DNA from: QQWI01 sp964522015 | Lineage (GTDB): Bacteria; Bacillota; Clostridia; Peptostreptococcales; Acidaminobacteraceae | Direction of reading: 5' to 3' | Assembly: GCA_964522015.1 (NCBI GenBank) | Contig: CAZFST010000007.1 | Coordinates: 1-64,000 of the forward strand | Length of the DNA stretch: 64,000 nucleotides | Part shown: positions 18,197-25,372 of the stretch, in pieces | How the letters are laid out: each line of letters starts with the position of its first letter | How positions within the stretch are numbered: position 1 is the stretch's first letter | Position numbers and translations under genes: made by a program | The notes under the pieces: generated by a model | The model's database searches: none | What the model was told of the DNA's origin: nothing | Seen by the model: only the letters and a program-made list of their open reading frames with translations

Positions 18197-19579
18197 TTAG
18201 TCTTCGTTCTTGTCCAGTTTCAGCCCTGGAAATAGGGCTTCCACATCCAAGAATTGTTCGTGGATCCGATTGGCAACTGTACGAATCTCGTCTTGTGCAT
18301 GCTTTTCTTTTCTAAGGGTTAAAAAGTGAGCCATGCCGTAGACATTACCAAAAAACGTGACTTTTCTCATATTGCAATTGAGGACAACATAAGGGGCTAG
18401 GGCTTTGAAGTCATTGTCCCAAAGTTTTTCGTAAAGTACACAAGAATTTTTATAGGCTTCTGTTAACACCCCAGTGATTTTTGATGTAATTGCCTCTTGA
18501 CCAGGTTTAACAACTTCTTCTGGCAATATCATACCAAAGCGCACATCTGGCATCTTAGTGAGTAAATCAAAGGCTCTGTGTCTGATAAACTGGTGGTGGG
18601 CCCCTTCTGACATATGAATCTCCACTTGTTTGCCTACCCCTCTTAGGGTATTGGGCAGTTCGTCAAAGCGCTTCATCAGACTCAGGTCCCCCATCCGTTC
18701 AAGTTGATCGACATCCCCGATAATTGGTCCTGCCACTTTGACGATTGGCGTCTCATATATCGGATAAGTCGGCGGTAGGTTTTCCCGTTGATAATAGCTT
18801 CGAATGACCGATTTTTGGTAGGCCGATGCCTCTACGTGCCTTACCATACCCACAGATACTTGTTCGGCTTCTTCTTTCATCAACCCTGCAGTCTCTGCAA
18901 TTTCCGCATTCAGACCTTGATAGGCATCCATTTCAGAAAGAGCGCTGCAAAAGGCTCTTAGATTCGACTGCATGCCCATATTAGCCTTTGTGGCTAGGTG
19001 CAACACGTTTCGAGCATTCTCGAAGGCTTTGATTTCTCTTGCCCCAGCTGTTAGCTCTGGGTACCTTGATTCAAACAGTTCTAAAAATAGACCATTTAAC
19101 TGATGATACTTGGCGAATAGGTCATCAGAAAAATCTGTATAGGCTTTTAAGAGTTCTGGGGAGCTGTTCAGTTCTGTTGGAATATAGTAATCCTTGGGTG
19201 GATTATAACGAAGGCTGTACTCGATATAACTCATATACTTATAAGGCTGAACGGTTTCTAGTATCTCCGTAAACCAACGGGAGCGGTTCTCAATGCACAT
19301 TTGTAGGGTATCCAGCTCTTTGATTGAAGAATGGCCGTAATTGACTCCCCACTTTTCCATAAAGCCATTTGCAACAACCACTGAATTTTTAAAAAGCTCG
19401 TACTGATTTTGCTTAGGCAAATTCAGTAAGTCGGCCTCTACCATTTGAATTAAATCATCTCGGAATCCCTCTTTTTGTCGGGAAACCTTGCTCATCAACA
19501 TCGCACCTAATACGCTTGGCACCAATGGGATAAACACATCTTTATGGCGGTTTGACATGATGTGTCCGTAGTCGTTCAT
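18197..19579 (-). CDS. Tandem ThyX-like protein (COG1351 type), diverged motif
   Basis: 460 residues made of two ThyX-like halves. The N-half has Y-G-H-S-S-I-K-E-L plus A-R-N-V-L-H-L-A-T; the C-half has E-G-A-H-H-Q-F-I-R-H-R, then L-N-C-N-M-R-K-V-T-F-F-G-N and H-F-L-T-L-R-K-E-K-H-A-Q-D-E-I-R, which matches the ThyX C-terminal helix. True ThyX (FAD-dependent thymidylate synthase) is about 220-250 aa and needs RHRxxSxxxxSxR; here RHR is kept but the two serines are not. It may therefore be a paralogue with another activity. The ATG at 19579 follows GAGGAG; the frame extends 12 residues upstream without an RBS. Confidence 0.75.
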   Translation of the reverse strand: MNDYGHIMSNRHKDVFIPLVPSVLGAMLMSKVSRQKEGFRDDLIQMVEADLLNLPKQNQYELFKNSVVVANGFMEKWGVNYGHSSIKELDTLQMCIENRSRWFTEILETVQPYKYMSYIEYSLRYNPPKDYYIPTELNSSPELLKAYTDFSDDLFAKYHQLNGLFLELFESRYPELTAGAREIKAFENARNVLHLATKANMGMQSNLRAFCSALSEMDAYQGLNAEIAETAGLMKEEAEQVSVGMVRHVEASAYQKSVIRSYYQRENLPPTYPIYETPIVKVAGPIIGDVDQLERMGDLSLMKRFDELPNTLRGVGKQVEIHMSEGAHHQFIRHRAFDLLTKMPDVRFGMILPEEVVKPGQEAITSKITGVLTEAYKNSCVLYEKLWDNDFKALAPYVVLNCNMRKVTFFGNVYGMAHFLTLRKEKHAQDEIRTVANRIHEQFLDVEALFPGLKLDKNED

Positions 19580-19663
19580 CTTCGTCTCCTCATTTCGTTT
19601 TTTCCAGTATACCATAATGGAACCAACGTAAAAAGTAATTCCAAGAGATTCATGGTAAGCATT

Positions 19664-19691
19664 TTGGGTATACGTTTAAGTAGTGTATAAT
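19664..19691 (+). promoter_or_regulatory. Promoter of the mgtC-like gene
   Basis: TTGGGT, 16-base spacer, TATAAT; ends about 70 bases before the chosen start. Confidence 0.65.
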
Positions 19692-19760
19692 AATGATAAT
19701 AGCAACCCTTGTTGGCTTTTTTAAAACTGCCTTAACATGTCTAGACCTACGGAGATTATG

Positions 19761-20441
19761 ATGGAGACTACATTATTACAACCACTTACCCTTGTTGCAC
19801 AACTTGGCATTGCCGCTCTTCTGGGTGGTATCATTGGACTTGAACGGGAGGGGCTAAAACGTCCTGCTGGTTTTAGAACCCACATACTGGTGTGTGTCGG
19901 TGCAACTGTTGCGGTTCATACCAATATTCAATTGATTCAAACCTATGCCACATCAACCAATATAGATCCCGCACGACTGGGCGCCCAAGTTATCAGTGGC
20001 CTTGGTTTTCTGGGGGCTGGTACCATTATCAAAGAAGGTTCAACAGTCAAGGGATTGACCACAGCTGCAAGTCTTTGGGTTGTTGGTATTATCGGTTTAG
20101 CCGTGGGCAGTGGTCAATATCTTTCAGCCACACTCTCAACGCTTATGTTATACCTGATTCTTGGTGCTTTTCAGCGAATTGAGAAGAAAATACGTTTTAA
20201 AAAGGGCTATATGACCCTAATGATTACTGCTAAAGAAGCAGAGGCAGTGATTGTGCTGGCAGGTCCCATTCTGGATAATATGAATATCGTTATAAAGAGT
20301 ATTTCAAAGTCCCTCCTACCCGATGACACTGAACAAATTGCCATTGTGATTGAGCATCCCAAGGATATCACCGACGAACTGCTCATTATAAAATTCTCAT
20401 CCTTGGCCCAAGTCCTTTCAGTTCGTGCTGAACACCTCTAA
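19761..20441 (+). CDS. MgtC/SapB family membrane protein
   Basis: About 226 residues. The N-terminal MgtC domain has four to five hydrophobic helices and the family motifs G-G-I-I-G-L-E-R-E, R-P-A-G-F-R-T-H, G-A-Q-V-I-S-G-L-G-F-L-G-A-G-T-I and T-T-A-A-S-L-W-V. The C-terminal ~80 residues are soluble and ACT-like. Family members are linked to magnesium homeostasis and stress, but the molecular function is not settled. The frame opens at 19737; an ATG at 19761 has GGAG six bases upstream and is the better start. No M-box riboswitch is visible in front. Confidence 0.88.
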   Translation: METTLLQPLTLVAQLGIAALLGGIIGLEREGLKRPAGFRTHILVCVGATVAVHTNIQLIQTYATSTNIDPARLGAQVISGLGFLGAGTIIKEGSTVKGLTTAASLWVVGIIGLAVGSGQYLSATLSTLMLYLILGAFQRIEKKIRFKKGYMTLMITAKEAEAVIVLAGPILDNMNIVIKSISKSLLPDDTEQIAIVIEHPKDITDELLIIKFSSLAQVLSVRAEHL

Positions 20442-20492
20442 TATCGCGTTCGCAGCTTGCTGCGAACTATCGCGTTCGCGGTTTGCGCGAAC
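20442..20492. repeat. Tandem pair of GTTCGC hairpin repeats
   Basis: Two adjacent copies of TATCGCGTTCGC...GCGAAC (20442-20467 and 20469-20492), each a perfect small hairpin: GTTCGCAGC/GCTGCGAAC-like and GTTCGCG/CGCGAAC. They lie right after the mgtC stop and are GC-rich against the local background. No T-run follows, so not a classical terminator. Confidence 0.75.
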
Positions 20493-20558
20493 TATCGATG
20501 ACAATTTGTTAAATGTATGTTAGAATAATAGAATCCTGTGAAAAAGGGGGGGAAGAGC

Positions 20559-21131
20559 ATGTCCAACACACCCAAAATCCATAAAAAATCAGAGAAAAAA
20601 GAAATTTACGTCCTTTTAACTTATCCACCTACGCTGATTGCTAAAGCCATTGGCCTTTATACTCGCAAATCTTATACCCACGCTTCAATTTCTTTAGATC
20701 CTGAATTCAAGCAATTATATTCATTCGGAAGAAAAATTCTTTATTTCCCTTTAATCTGTGGCTTTATTCATGAGAATCCTAAAGGTGGCGTCTACAGTTT
20801 ATCAGACCATGTCAATTGTAAGGTCTTTAAAATTGAAGTGACCCCTTCCCAGTTTGATATGGTTCAAAAAAATATCGAGGGTTATATTGCTGAAAAAGGC
20901 AAGTACCGCTACAATTTTATCGGCCTTATTGGCATCATGCTCAATCGTCGGATCCCAGTTAAAGATAGCTTCTTTTGCTCAGAATTTGTGGCAAACGTGC
21001 TAAACGACAGCGGCATAGAACTCTTTGACAAACACAGTTATTTTGTCCGTCCCGATGATTTTCTTGAAAAGGACGAGCTAGAAGAAATCTACTGTGGTGA
21101 CTTGACCCAGTACCTGGCTTCTATGGATTAG
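20559..21131 (+). CDS. Permuted papain-fold (NlpC/P60 / YiiX-like) protein
   Basis: 190 residues. The arrangement is His first (S-Y-T-H-A-S-I-S, near residue 45) and Cys later (S-F-F-C-S-E-F-V-A, near 145), the order of circularly permuted NlpC/P60 and LRAT-like hydrolases. No signal peptide or membrane helix is evident, so it acts in the cytoplasm or at a membrane face; substrate unknown (peptidoglycan fragments or acyl groups in relatives). The start at 20559 is chosen because GGGGGG lies six bases upstream; the frame is open seven codons further. Monocistronic with a terminator. Confidence 0.78.
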   Translation: MSNTPKIHKKSEKKEIYVLLTYPPTLIAKAIGLYTRKSYTHASISLDPEFKQLYSFGRKILYFPLICGFIHENPKGGVYSLSDHVNCKVFKIEVTPSQFDMVQKNIEGYIAEKGKYRYNFIGLIGIMLNRRIPVKDSFFCSEFVANVLNDSGIELFDKHSYFVRPDDFLEKDELEEIYCGDLTQYLASMD

Positions 21132-21168
21132 ATCCGCCCGCCATTATAAATTCAATTATTAGATTAAT

Positions 21169-21199
21169 AAAACCGCCAGGAATTTCTCCTGGCGGTTTT
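21169..21199 (+). terminator. Terminator after the permuted papain-fold gene
   Basis: AAAACCGCCAGGA / TCCTGGCGGTTTT perfect 13-bp stem, five-base loop; its T-rich ends on both strands allow it to serve the facing XRE gene too. Confidence 0.9.
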
Positions 21200-21291
21200 A
21201 TTGTTTGTTCAAATTCCTTCAACGCAAACTTTTTCCATTAAATCTAATGTTATACACGCTCGCGAGATGTGATTATAGCATCCCATGTAAG

Positions 21292-21882
21292 TCACCTATG
21301 TAAGTCAGCTTTAGATACATAGCCATCTTCCCATTTTCGATAAAGTGCCAGAAGAAGTGGCAGTAGCTTGCCTAAATAATACATAGGCGGTATGAGAAAA
21401 AACAGTAAAAAAGAAAGATAAAAACCCTTAAATAGCAATATGAAAAATAACGGAGTAATAATTAACGCAGAGGTACCCGCAAATGCATCAGCCCACCATT
21501 CAGATACTTCACTTTTGTCATTCTTACCAATAGCATGATAGATTGTTGTCGATAAATCTTGTTCCACTTCTTGATCTTCTTGATCCAGCCCACAATTATC
21601 ATTTAAGCCACATGACACACTGGATCCACTTTGCCAATTTAGCTGTTCTGCCGTGTCCAATGCTGATTTTCTCTCTATACCTAATAAGTCATCTACTGAG
21701 AAATTCAACGTTTGCGCCAAATATTTCAAGTTATCAAGATCTGGCAAGGCCTCATCTCGCTCCCATTTCGAAATAGCTTGCCGTGAAACTTTAAGTAAAT
21801 CCGCCAGTTCTGCTTGGCTTAAACCTGTTGCCTTTCTATATTGAACCAATTTTTCACCCACTCGCAGTACCTCGTAAGTCAT
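21292..21882 (-). CDS. XRE-family regulator with two membrane segments
   Basis: 196 residues. N-terminal HTH (about 10-65): L-S-Q-A-E-L-A-D-L-L-K-V-S-R-Q-A-I-S-K-W-E, then D-L-D-N-L-K-Y-L-A-Q. The C-terminal third holds two hydrophobic helices (about 130-175), so the DNA-binding part may be membrane-tethered. Such XRE-membrane proteins are common in Firmicutes and often regulate neighbouring transporters, but none is adjacent here. RBS AGGGGGG. Two palindromic candidate operators lie upstream. Confidence 0.87.
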   Translation of the reverse strand: MTYEVLRVGEKLVQYRKATGLSQAELADLLKVSRQAISKWERDEALPDLDNLKYLAQTLNFSVDDLLGIERKSALDTAEQLNWQSGSSVSCGLNDNCGLDQEDQEVEQDLSTTIYHAIGKNDKSEVSEWWADAFAGTSALIITPLFFILLFKGFYLSFLLFFLIPPMYYLGKLLPLLLALYRKWEDGYVSKADLHR

Positions 21883-21918
21883 ATTCCCCCCTAAAGTATT
21901 CAGTTTTAATTGATTCTT

Positions 21919-21970
21919 AAACCATTAATGGTTTGAGTGTCACAAGTAAGTTTCGCCTCTCAAACCATTA
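21919..21970. promoter_or_regulatory. Palindromic candidate operators of the XRE gene
   Basis: A perfect 16-bp palindrome AAACCATTAATGGTTT (21919-21934) is followed by a half-site CAAACCATTA (21961-21970). Both lie just upstream of the XRE start, as expected for autoregulation. Confidence 0.45.
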
Positions 21971-22113
21971 TTACATTCACAAAGTAATATTTCAAGCAAC
22001 TAACGCTAACATAACGCAACTGACAGTTGCGGGTCATATTGCATACCTATAAATGAACGGAGTCCCTTGATGCCTTTGGGTTGATCATTAAAAAGCACAT
22101 CCTAACAAATGAC
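21971..22113. other. Intergenic region between XRE gene and asnS terminator
   Basis: The 368-base gap from 21883 to 22250 contains no coding frame I can support. Besides the operators and the terminator listed separately it holds a perfect 8-bp inverted repeat CGCAACTG-A-CAGTTGCG at 22015-22031, without a T-run. Confidence 0.5.
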
Positions 22114-22194
22114 CAAATCAAAAGGCCTACCCGTAAGACCGTAAAACGCAGCGCGACAGGCGATGCGAGGTCCAAGGGTAGGCCTTTTGATTTG
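22114..22194 (-). terminator. Long-stem terminator of asnS with a GC-rich 43-base loop
   Basis: A perfect 19-bp stem (CAAATCAAAAGGCCTACCC and its complement) encloses a 43-base loop that is GC-rich and can itself fold (GCA/TGC, CGC/GCG). It lies 57 bases after the asnS stop. The stem is far longer than needed for a terminator and there is no long T-run, so its role is uncertain. Confidence 0.6.
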
Positions 22195-22250
22195 TTTAAG
22201 TGTCTAAGATGTGTGCCTTTTATCTTTTATCTTTTATCCTTGATGTTTTT

Positions 22251-23639
22251 TTAAAAATCAGCCAACCTAGTTGCACGTGGATAAGGCGCTGTATCTCGGA
22301 TGTTGGCCATTCCAGTGACATACATCAAGTACCTATCAAAACCAAGGCCATAACCAGCATGGTAAACACCACCGTATTTTCTAGTGTCAAGGTACCATGC
22401 GTAATCTTCAGGGTTCAGATGCATTTCTTCCATGCGCTTGAGAAGATAATCATAACGCTCTTCTCTTTGAGAGCCTCCAATGAGCTCACCAACACCGGGA
22501 ACAAGCATATCGCAAGCCGCCACGGTTTTGCCGTCATCGTTGAGTCTCATATAGAATGCTTTGATATCCTTAGGATAATCAGTTACAAAAACTGGCATTT
22601 TGTAAATTTCTTCTGTTAAGTATCTCTCATGCTCCGTTTGAAGATCAATACCCCATTTAACAGGATACTCAAAGGCTTTACCACAAGCCAATAGTTTTTC
22701 CACGGCTTCAGTGTACGTAATCCGAATAAAGTCAGATGCCACCAAGTTTTCAAGACGGTCAATCAGGCCTGGCTGAATGCGCTCGTTAAAGAAGTTCAGC
22801 TCAGGTCGCGCCTCTCTTAGAAGGTAAGCAGTGACGTATTTCACCATATCTTCCGCTAAATCCATATTGTCGCTGAGATCCGCAAACGCAACCTCTGGTT
22901 CTAGCATCCAAAACTCAGCTGCATGTCTACCAGTATTTGAGTTTTCAGCTCTGAAAGTCGGGCCGAAAGTATAAACATTTTTAAAGGCCATGGCAAAGGG
23001 CTCAACAGCCAACTGACCACTCACCGTTAAACCAGTCTCTTTCCCAAAAAAGTCCTTTTGATAATCAATTTGCCCATCAATCTTTGGTGGGTTTAGCATA
23101 TCCAGAGTTGTCACCCGGAACATTTCACCAGCGCCTTCGCAGTCGTTAGAGGTAATGATAGGGGTATGCACGTAGATAAAACCTCTTTGATTAAAAAACT
23201 CGTGAAAAGCAAACGAAGCTAAAGAACGTATGCGAAACATTGCCGAGAATGTATTACTTCTTGGTCTTAAGTGAGCAATGGTACGGAGGTACTCCATTGA
23301 ATGACGCTTTTTTTGAAGCGGGTAATCCCCATCTGAGGCTGCCACCAAGGTTACACGGGTGGCCTTGATTTCAAAAGGTTGCTTAGCCTCAGGTGTCAAA
23401 ACTAATTGCCCTTCAATTTCAAGTCCAGAAGCGATGCTGAATTTTCCGGCTAATTCGAAGTTTTCCATGGTATCATCATAAACCACCTGAAGGTTATCAA
23501 AATACGTACCATCATTGAGTTCTATAAAGCCAAAATTTTTAGAAGCACGGTTAGTACGAACCCACCCTTGCAAAACAAGAGTTTGATCTTGGTAGGCTGA
23601 TGGATTTACGAAAATCTGTTTAATCTGTGTAATCGTCAT
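22251..23639 (-). CDS. asnS: Asparagine--tRNA ligase
   Basis: Charges tRNA(Asn) with asparagine in the cytoplasm. 462 residues, usual length. An N-terminal OB-fold anticodon-binding domain (G-W-V-R-T-N-R-A-S-K near residue 26) precedes a class II catalytic core with motif 2 (F-R-A-E-N-S-N-T-G-R-H) and motif 3 (G-L-G-F-D-R-Y-L-M-Y). The open frame extends to 23735, but that stretch is the T-box leader; the real ATG at 23639 follows AAGGAGGAGAAACA. Expression should be controlled by uncharged tRNA(Asn). Confidence 0.97.
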   Translation of the reverse strand: MTITQIKQIFVNPSAYQDQTLVLQGWVRTNRASKNFGFIELNDGTYFDNLQVVYDDTMENFELAGKFSIASGLEIEGQLVLTPEAKQPFEIKATRVTLVAASDGDYPLQKKRHSMEYLRTIAHLRPRSNTFSAMFRIRSLASFAFHEFFNQRGFIYVHTPIITSNDCEGAGEMFRVTTLDMLNPPKIDGQIDYQKDFFGKETGLTVSGQLAVEPFAMAFKNVYTFGPTFRAENSNTGRHAAEFWMLEPEVAFADLSDNMDLAEDMVKYVTAYLLREARPELNFFNERIQPGLIDRLENLVASDFIRITYTEAVEKLLACGKAFEYPVKWGIDLQTEHERYLTEEIYKMPVFVTDYPKDIKAFYMRLNDDGKTVAACDMLVPGVGELIGGSQREERYDYLLKRMEEMHLNPEDYAWYLDTRKYGGVYHAGYGLGFDRYLMYVTGMANIRDTAPYPRATRLADF

Positions 23640-23953
23640 TGTTTCTCCTCCTTGGACTTTTGCCAGTGTCCATAGGGCAACTGGCAAAAAAATAAAAACG
23701 AGCACAGCGCTGGGACGATGTGCTCGTGGTACCACCCAATTTTCTTCTTAAAAATGATAACGCATCTTGTCCCACATAGTGAGGGACCCCTGCGCCTAAT
23801 CCTAGCAACAATGCACTGAAATGGCATGATGGTTTGGTTAGGACCTCCTGGCTGTTCTTCACTAAAGGGCTTGGATTTGGCTTACACTGTCCCAAACTCG
23901 CTTGACCTACCGATTTTAGCTACTTGTCCATTCAACGGTAAAATATTCAGTTT
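23640..23953 (-). ncRNA. T-box leader of asnS (specifier AAC)
   Basis: The minus-strand leader has the T-box sequence TGGGTGGTACCACG at 23738-23725, then a terminator hairpin ACGAGCACA/TGTGCTCGT (23727-23698) followed by TTTTTATTTTTTT. Upstream, GCGAG...GTGTAAGCC matches the Stem I distal elements. A candidate specifier AAC (Asn codon) is at 23856-23854 in GAACAG. Uncharged tRNA(Asn) should pair here and with the T-box bulge to favour antitermination. Confidence 0.93.
23698..23727 (-). terminator. T-box-controlled terminator
   Basis: Nine-bp stem plus T-tract; it overlaps the T-box antiterminator sequence, so the two folds exclude each other. Confidence 0.9.
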
Positions 23954-23959
23954 GTAGTC

Positions 23960-23988
23960 ATTATAGTATAGTCACTGTTCCTTGTCAA
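23960..23988 (-). promoter_or_regulatory. Consensus promoter of the asnS leader
   Basis: TTGACA, 17-base spacer, TATAAT on the minus strand: a perfect sigma-A promoter immediately ahead of the T-box leader. Confidence 0.92.
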
Positions 23989-24039
23989 TCTGAGTTCGCA
24001 AGCTTCACTTCAAATCTGAGTTCGCAGACTTCACTTCAA
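23988..24039. repeat. Two 26-bp direct repeats with GTTCGCA core
   Basis: ATCTGAGTTCGC-(AAG or AGA)-CTTCACTTCAA occurs twice in direct succession (23988-24013, 24014-24039), starting at the asnS -35 box. The GTTCGCA core recalls the hairpins at 20442. Confidence 0.8.
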
Positions 24040-24101
24040 AATTCATGGTTTCAGTTTGAAAATTCAAATTCAAATTTCCATTAAAAACATATTAATTTAA
24101 A

Positions 24102-24131
24102 TTGGCTTAATAACCGATAAGTTGGTATAAT
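24102..24131 (+). promoter_or_regulatory. Promoter of the membrane GGDEF gene
   Basis: TTGGCT, 18-base spacer, TATAAT, 35 bases before the chosen start. Confidence 0.6.
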
Positions 24132-24166
24132 ACTAATAATTAAGCCTTTTGAAGGAGGGATTACAT

Positions 24167-25372
24167 TTGTCAACTTTCACCTTAGAACAACTGACGACAC
24201 TGCATTATACCTTAGTAGCCGCTTTTGGCCTTGCACTCTTCTTGCTCGCTATGTATCACAAACAAATAGAAAGCAACACCACTGTTCTGTGCCTACGACT
24301 CCTTGGGCCAACAGCATTTGTCGTTGTTCAGCAGTTTAACGCTGATCCATTGCTACTTTTTAAAGCCATTATGCTTGCTGAGAGTGCCTACTTTGGTTTT
24401 AACAGCCTTACCATTTGGTTTGATGGCAACAAAAAAAACTCAGCTAAACTTACCACCCTCTTCATAGCATTATCATTAATCGCCAGTGCCGCCTTATTAT
24501 TCATCAAACCATTGCAAGCAATATTTGAAATCAATTTAAGATGGCTGGTCATCATACAAGTCACCATGATTTTGCTAAATAGCCTTGCTATCTACCTAAA
24601 AACAAAAGAAAAACAAGATTTTAGTCCGTTTATTTTAAATGGATTAGGTAGTATTCTTCTAACATTTATGTTTACAGTTTACGGTTTGTTTTTTATGTTA
24701 ATCTTTAGAATTGGCTTCTATTTTGCGATTTTGCATCAATTACATCTTGTGATTATGGCAGAAAGAGCGCTACTAGAGTCACAGAGAAATACACTTGAGC
24801 AAAACTTTCAAGACACGGTTAGAAAAGAAGTGAATCACCAACTCTTTTACATGGAACTCTCCCGAGAAAAGATGTCTAAAATCGCAAAAACAGATGACTT
24901 GACAGGGGCCTTTAATAAAAAAGCCATGGTAGATGATATCAATCAATATTTAACTGATAAAAAAGTGAAGACCTTTTCAATCTTGATGTTTGATATTGAT
25001 AAATTCAAGACCGTCAATGATACACTGGGCCACATCATTGGAGATAAGTGCTTGAAAACCCTGGCTCAAATTGCCAAAGAAAGCATCAGAGATCATGATC
25101 GATTGTACCGATATGGCGGTGATGAGTTTTTGATTATTCTCCCTGAGGCCGATCTAAAAACTGCCGTGGTGGTTGCGGATCGTTTTAGACGTAACATTGA
25201 AAAAACCACCGACCCGCATTTTACCATATCTATTGGTATTGCCAATTACCCAGTAGATGCCAACACCCAGAAGGCACTGGTACACCATGCCGACGAAGGT
25301 CTTTATGTTTCTAAAGAAAAGGGACGTAACCGGGTATCATATTTTATCAAGCAACCCATTCAAGCCGAGTAA
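24167..25372 (+). CDS. Membrane-bound diguanylate cyclase (GGDEF)
   Basis: About 401 residues: six or so hydrophobic helices (residues 10-200) without a recognised sensor family, a short coiled linker, and a C-terminal GGDEF domain. Active-site motif Y-G-G-D-E-F is intact, and R-D-H-D five residues upstream is a product-inhibition I-site, so it should make c-di-GMP and be feedback-inhibited. The start is a TTG at 24167 with GGAGG eight bases upstream. Its last 36 bases overlap the end of the convergent SARP-like gene. Confidence 0.9.
   Translation: MSTFTLEQLTTLHYTLVAAFGLALFLLAMYHKQIESNTTVLCLRLLGPTAFVVVQQFNADPLLLFKAIMLAESAYFGFNSLTIWFDGNKKNSAKLTTLFIALSLIASAALLFIKPLQAIFEINLRWLVIIQVTMILLNSLAIYLKTKEKQDFSPFILNGLGSILLTFMFTVYGLFFMLIFRIGFYFAILHQLHLVIMAERALLESQRNTLEQNFQDTVRKEVNHQLFYMELSREKMSKIAKTDDLTGAFNKKAMVDDINQYLTDKKVKTFSILMFDIDKFKTVNDTLGHIIGDKCLKTLAQIAKESIRDHDRLYRYGGDEFLIILPEADLKTAVVVADRFRRNIEKTTDPHFTISIGIANYPVDANTQKALVHHADEGLYVSKEKGRNRVSYFIKQPIQAE

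Noticed and set aside
19761..20441. Magnesium (M-box) riboswitch before the mgtC-like gene
   Set aside because: Only about 60 bases separate the promoter and start, too short for an M-box, and no conserved elements are visible.
23640..23735. N-terminal extension of AsnS
   Set aside because: This stretch holds the T-box and its terminator; the ATG at 23639 has the real ribosome binding site.
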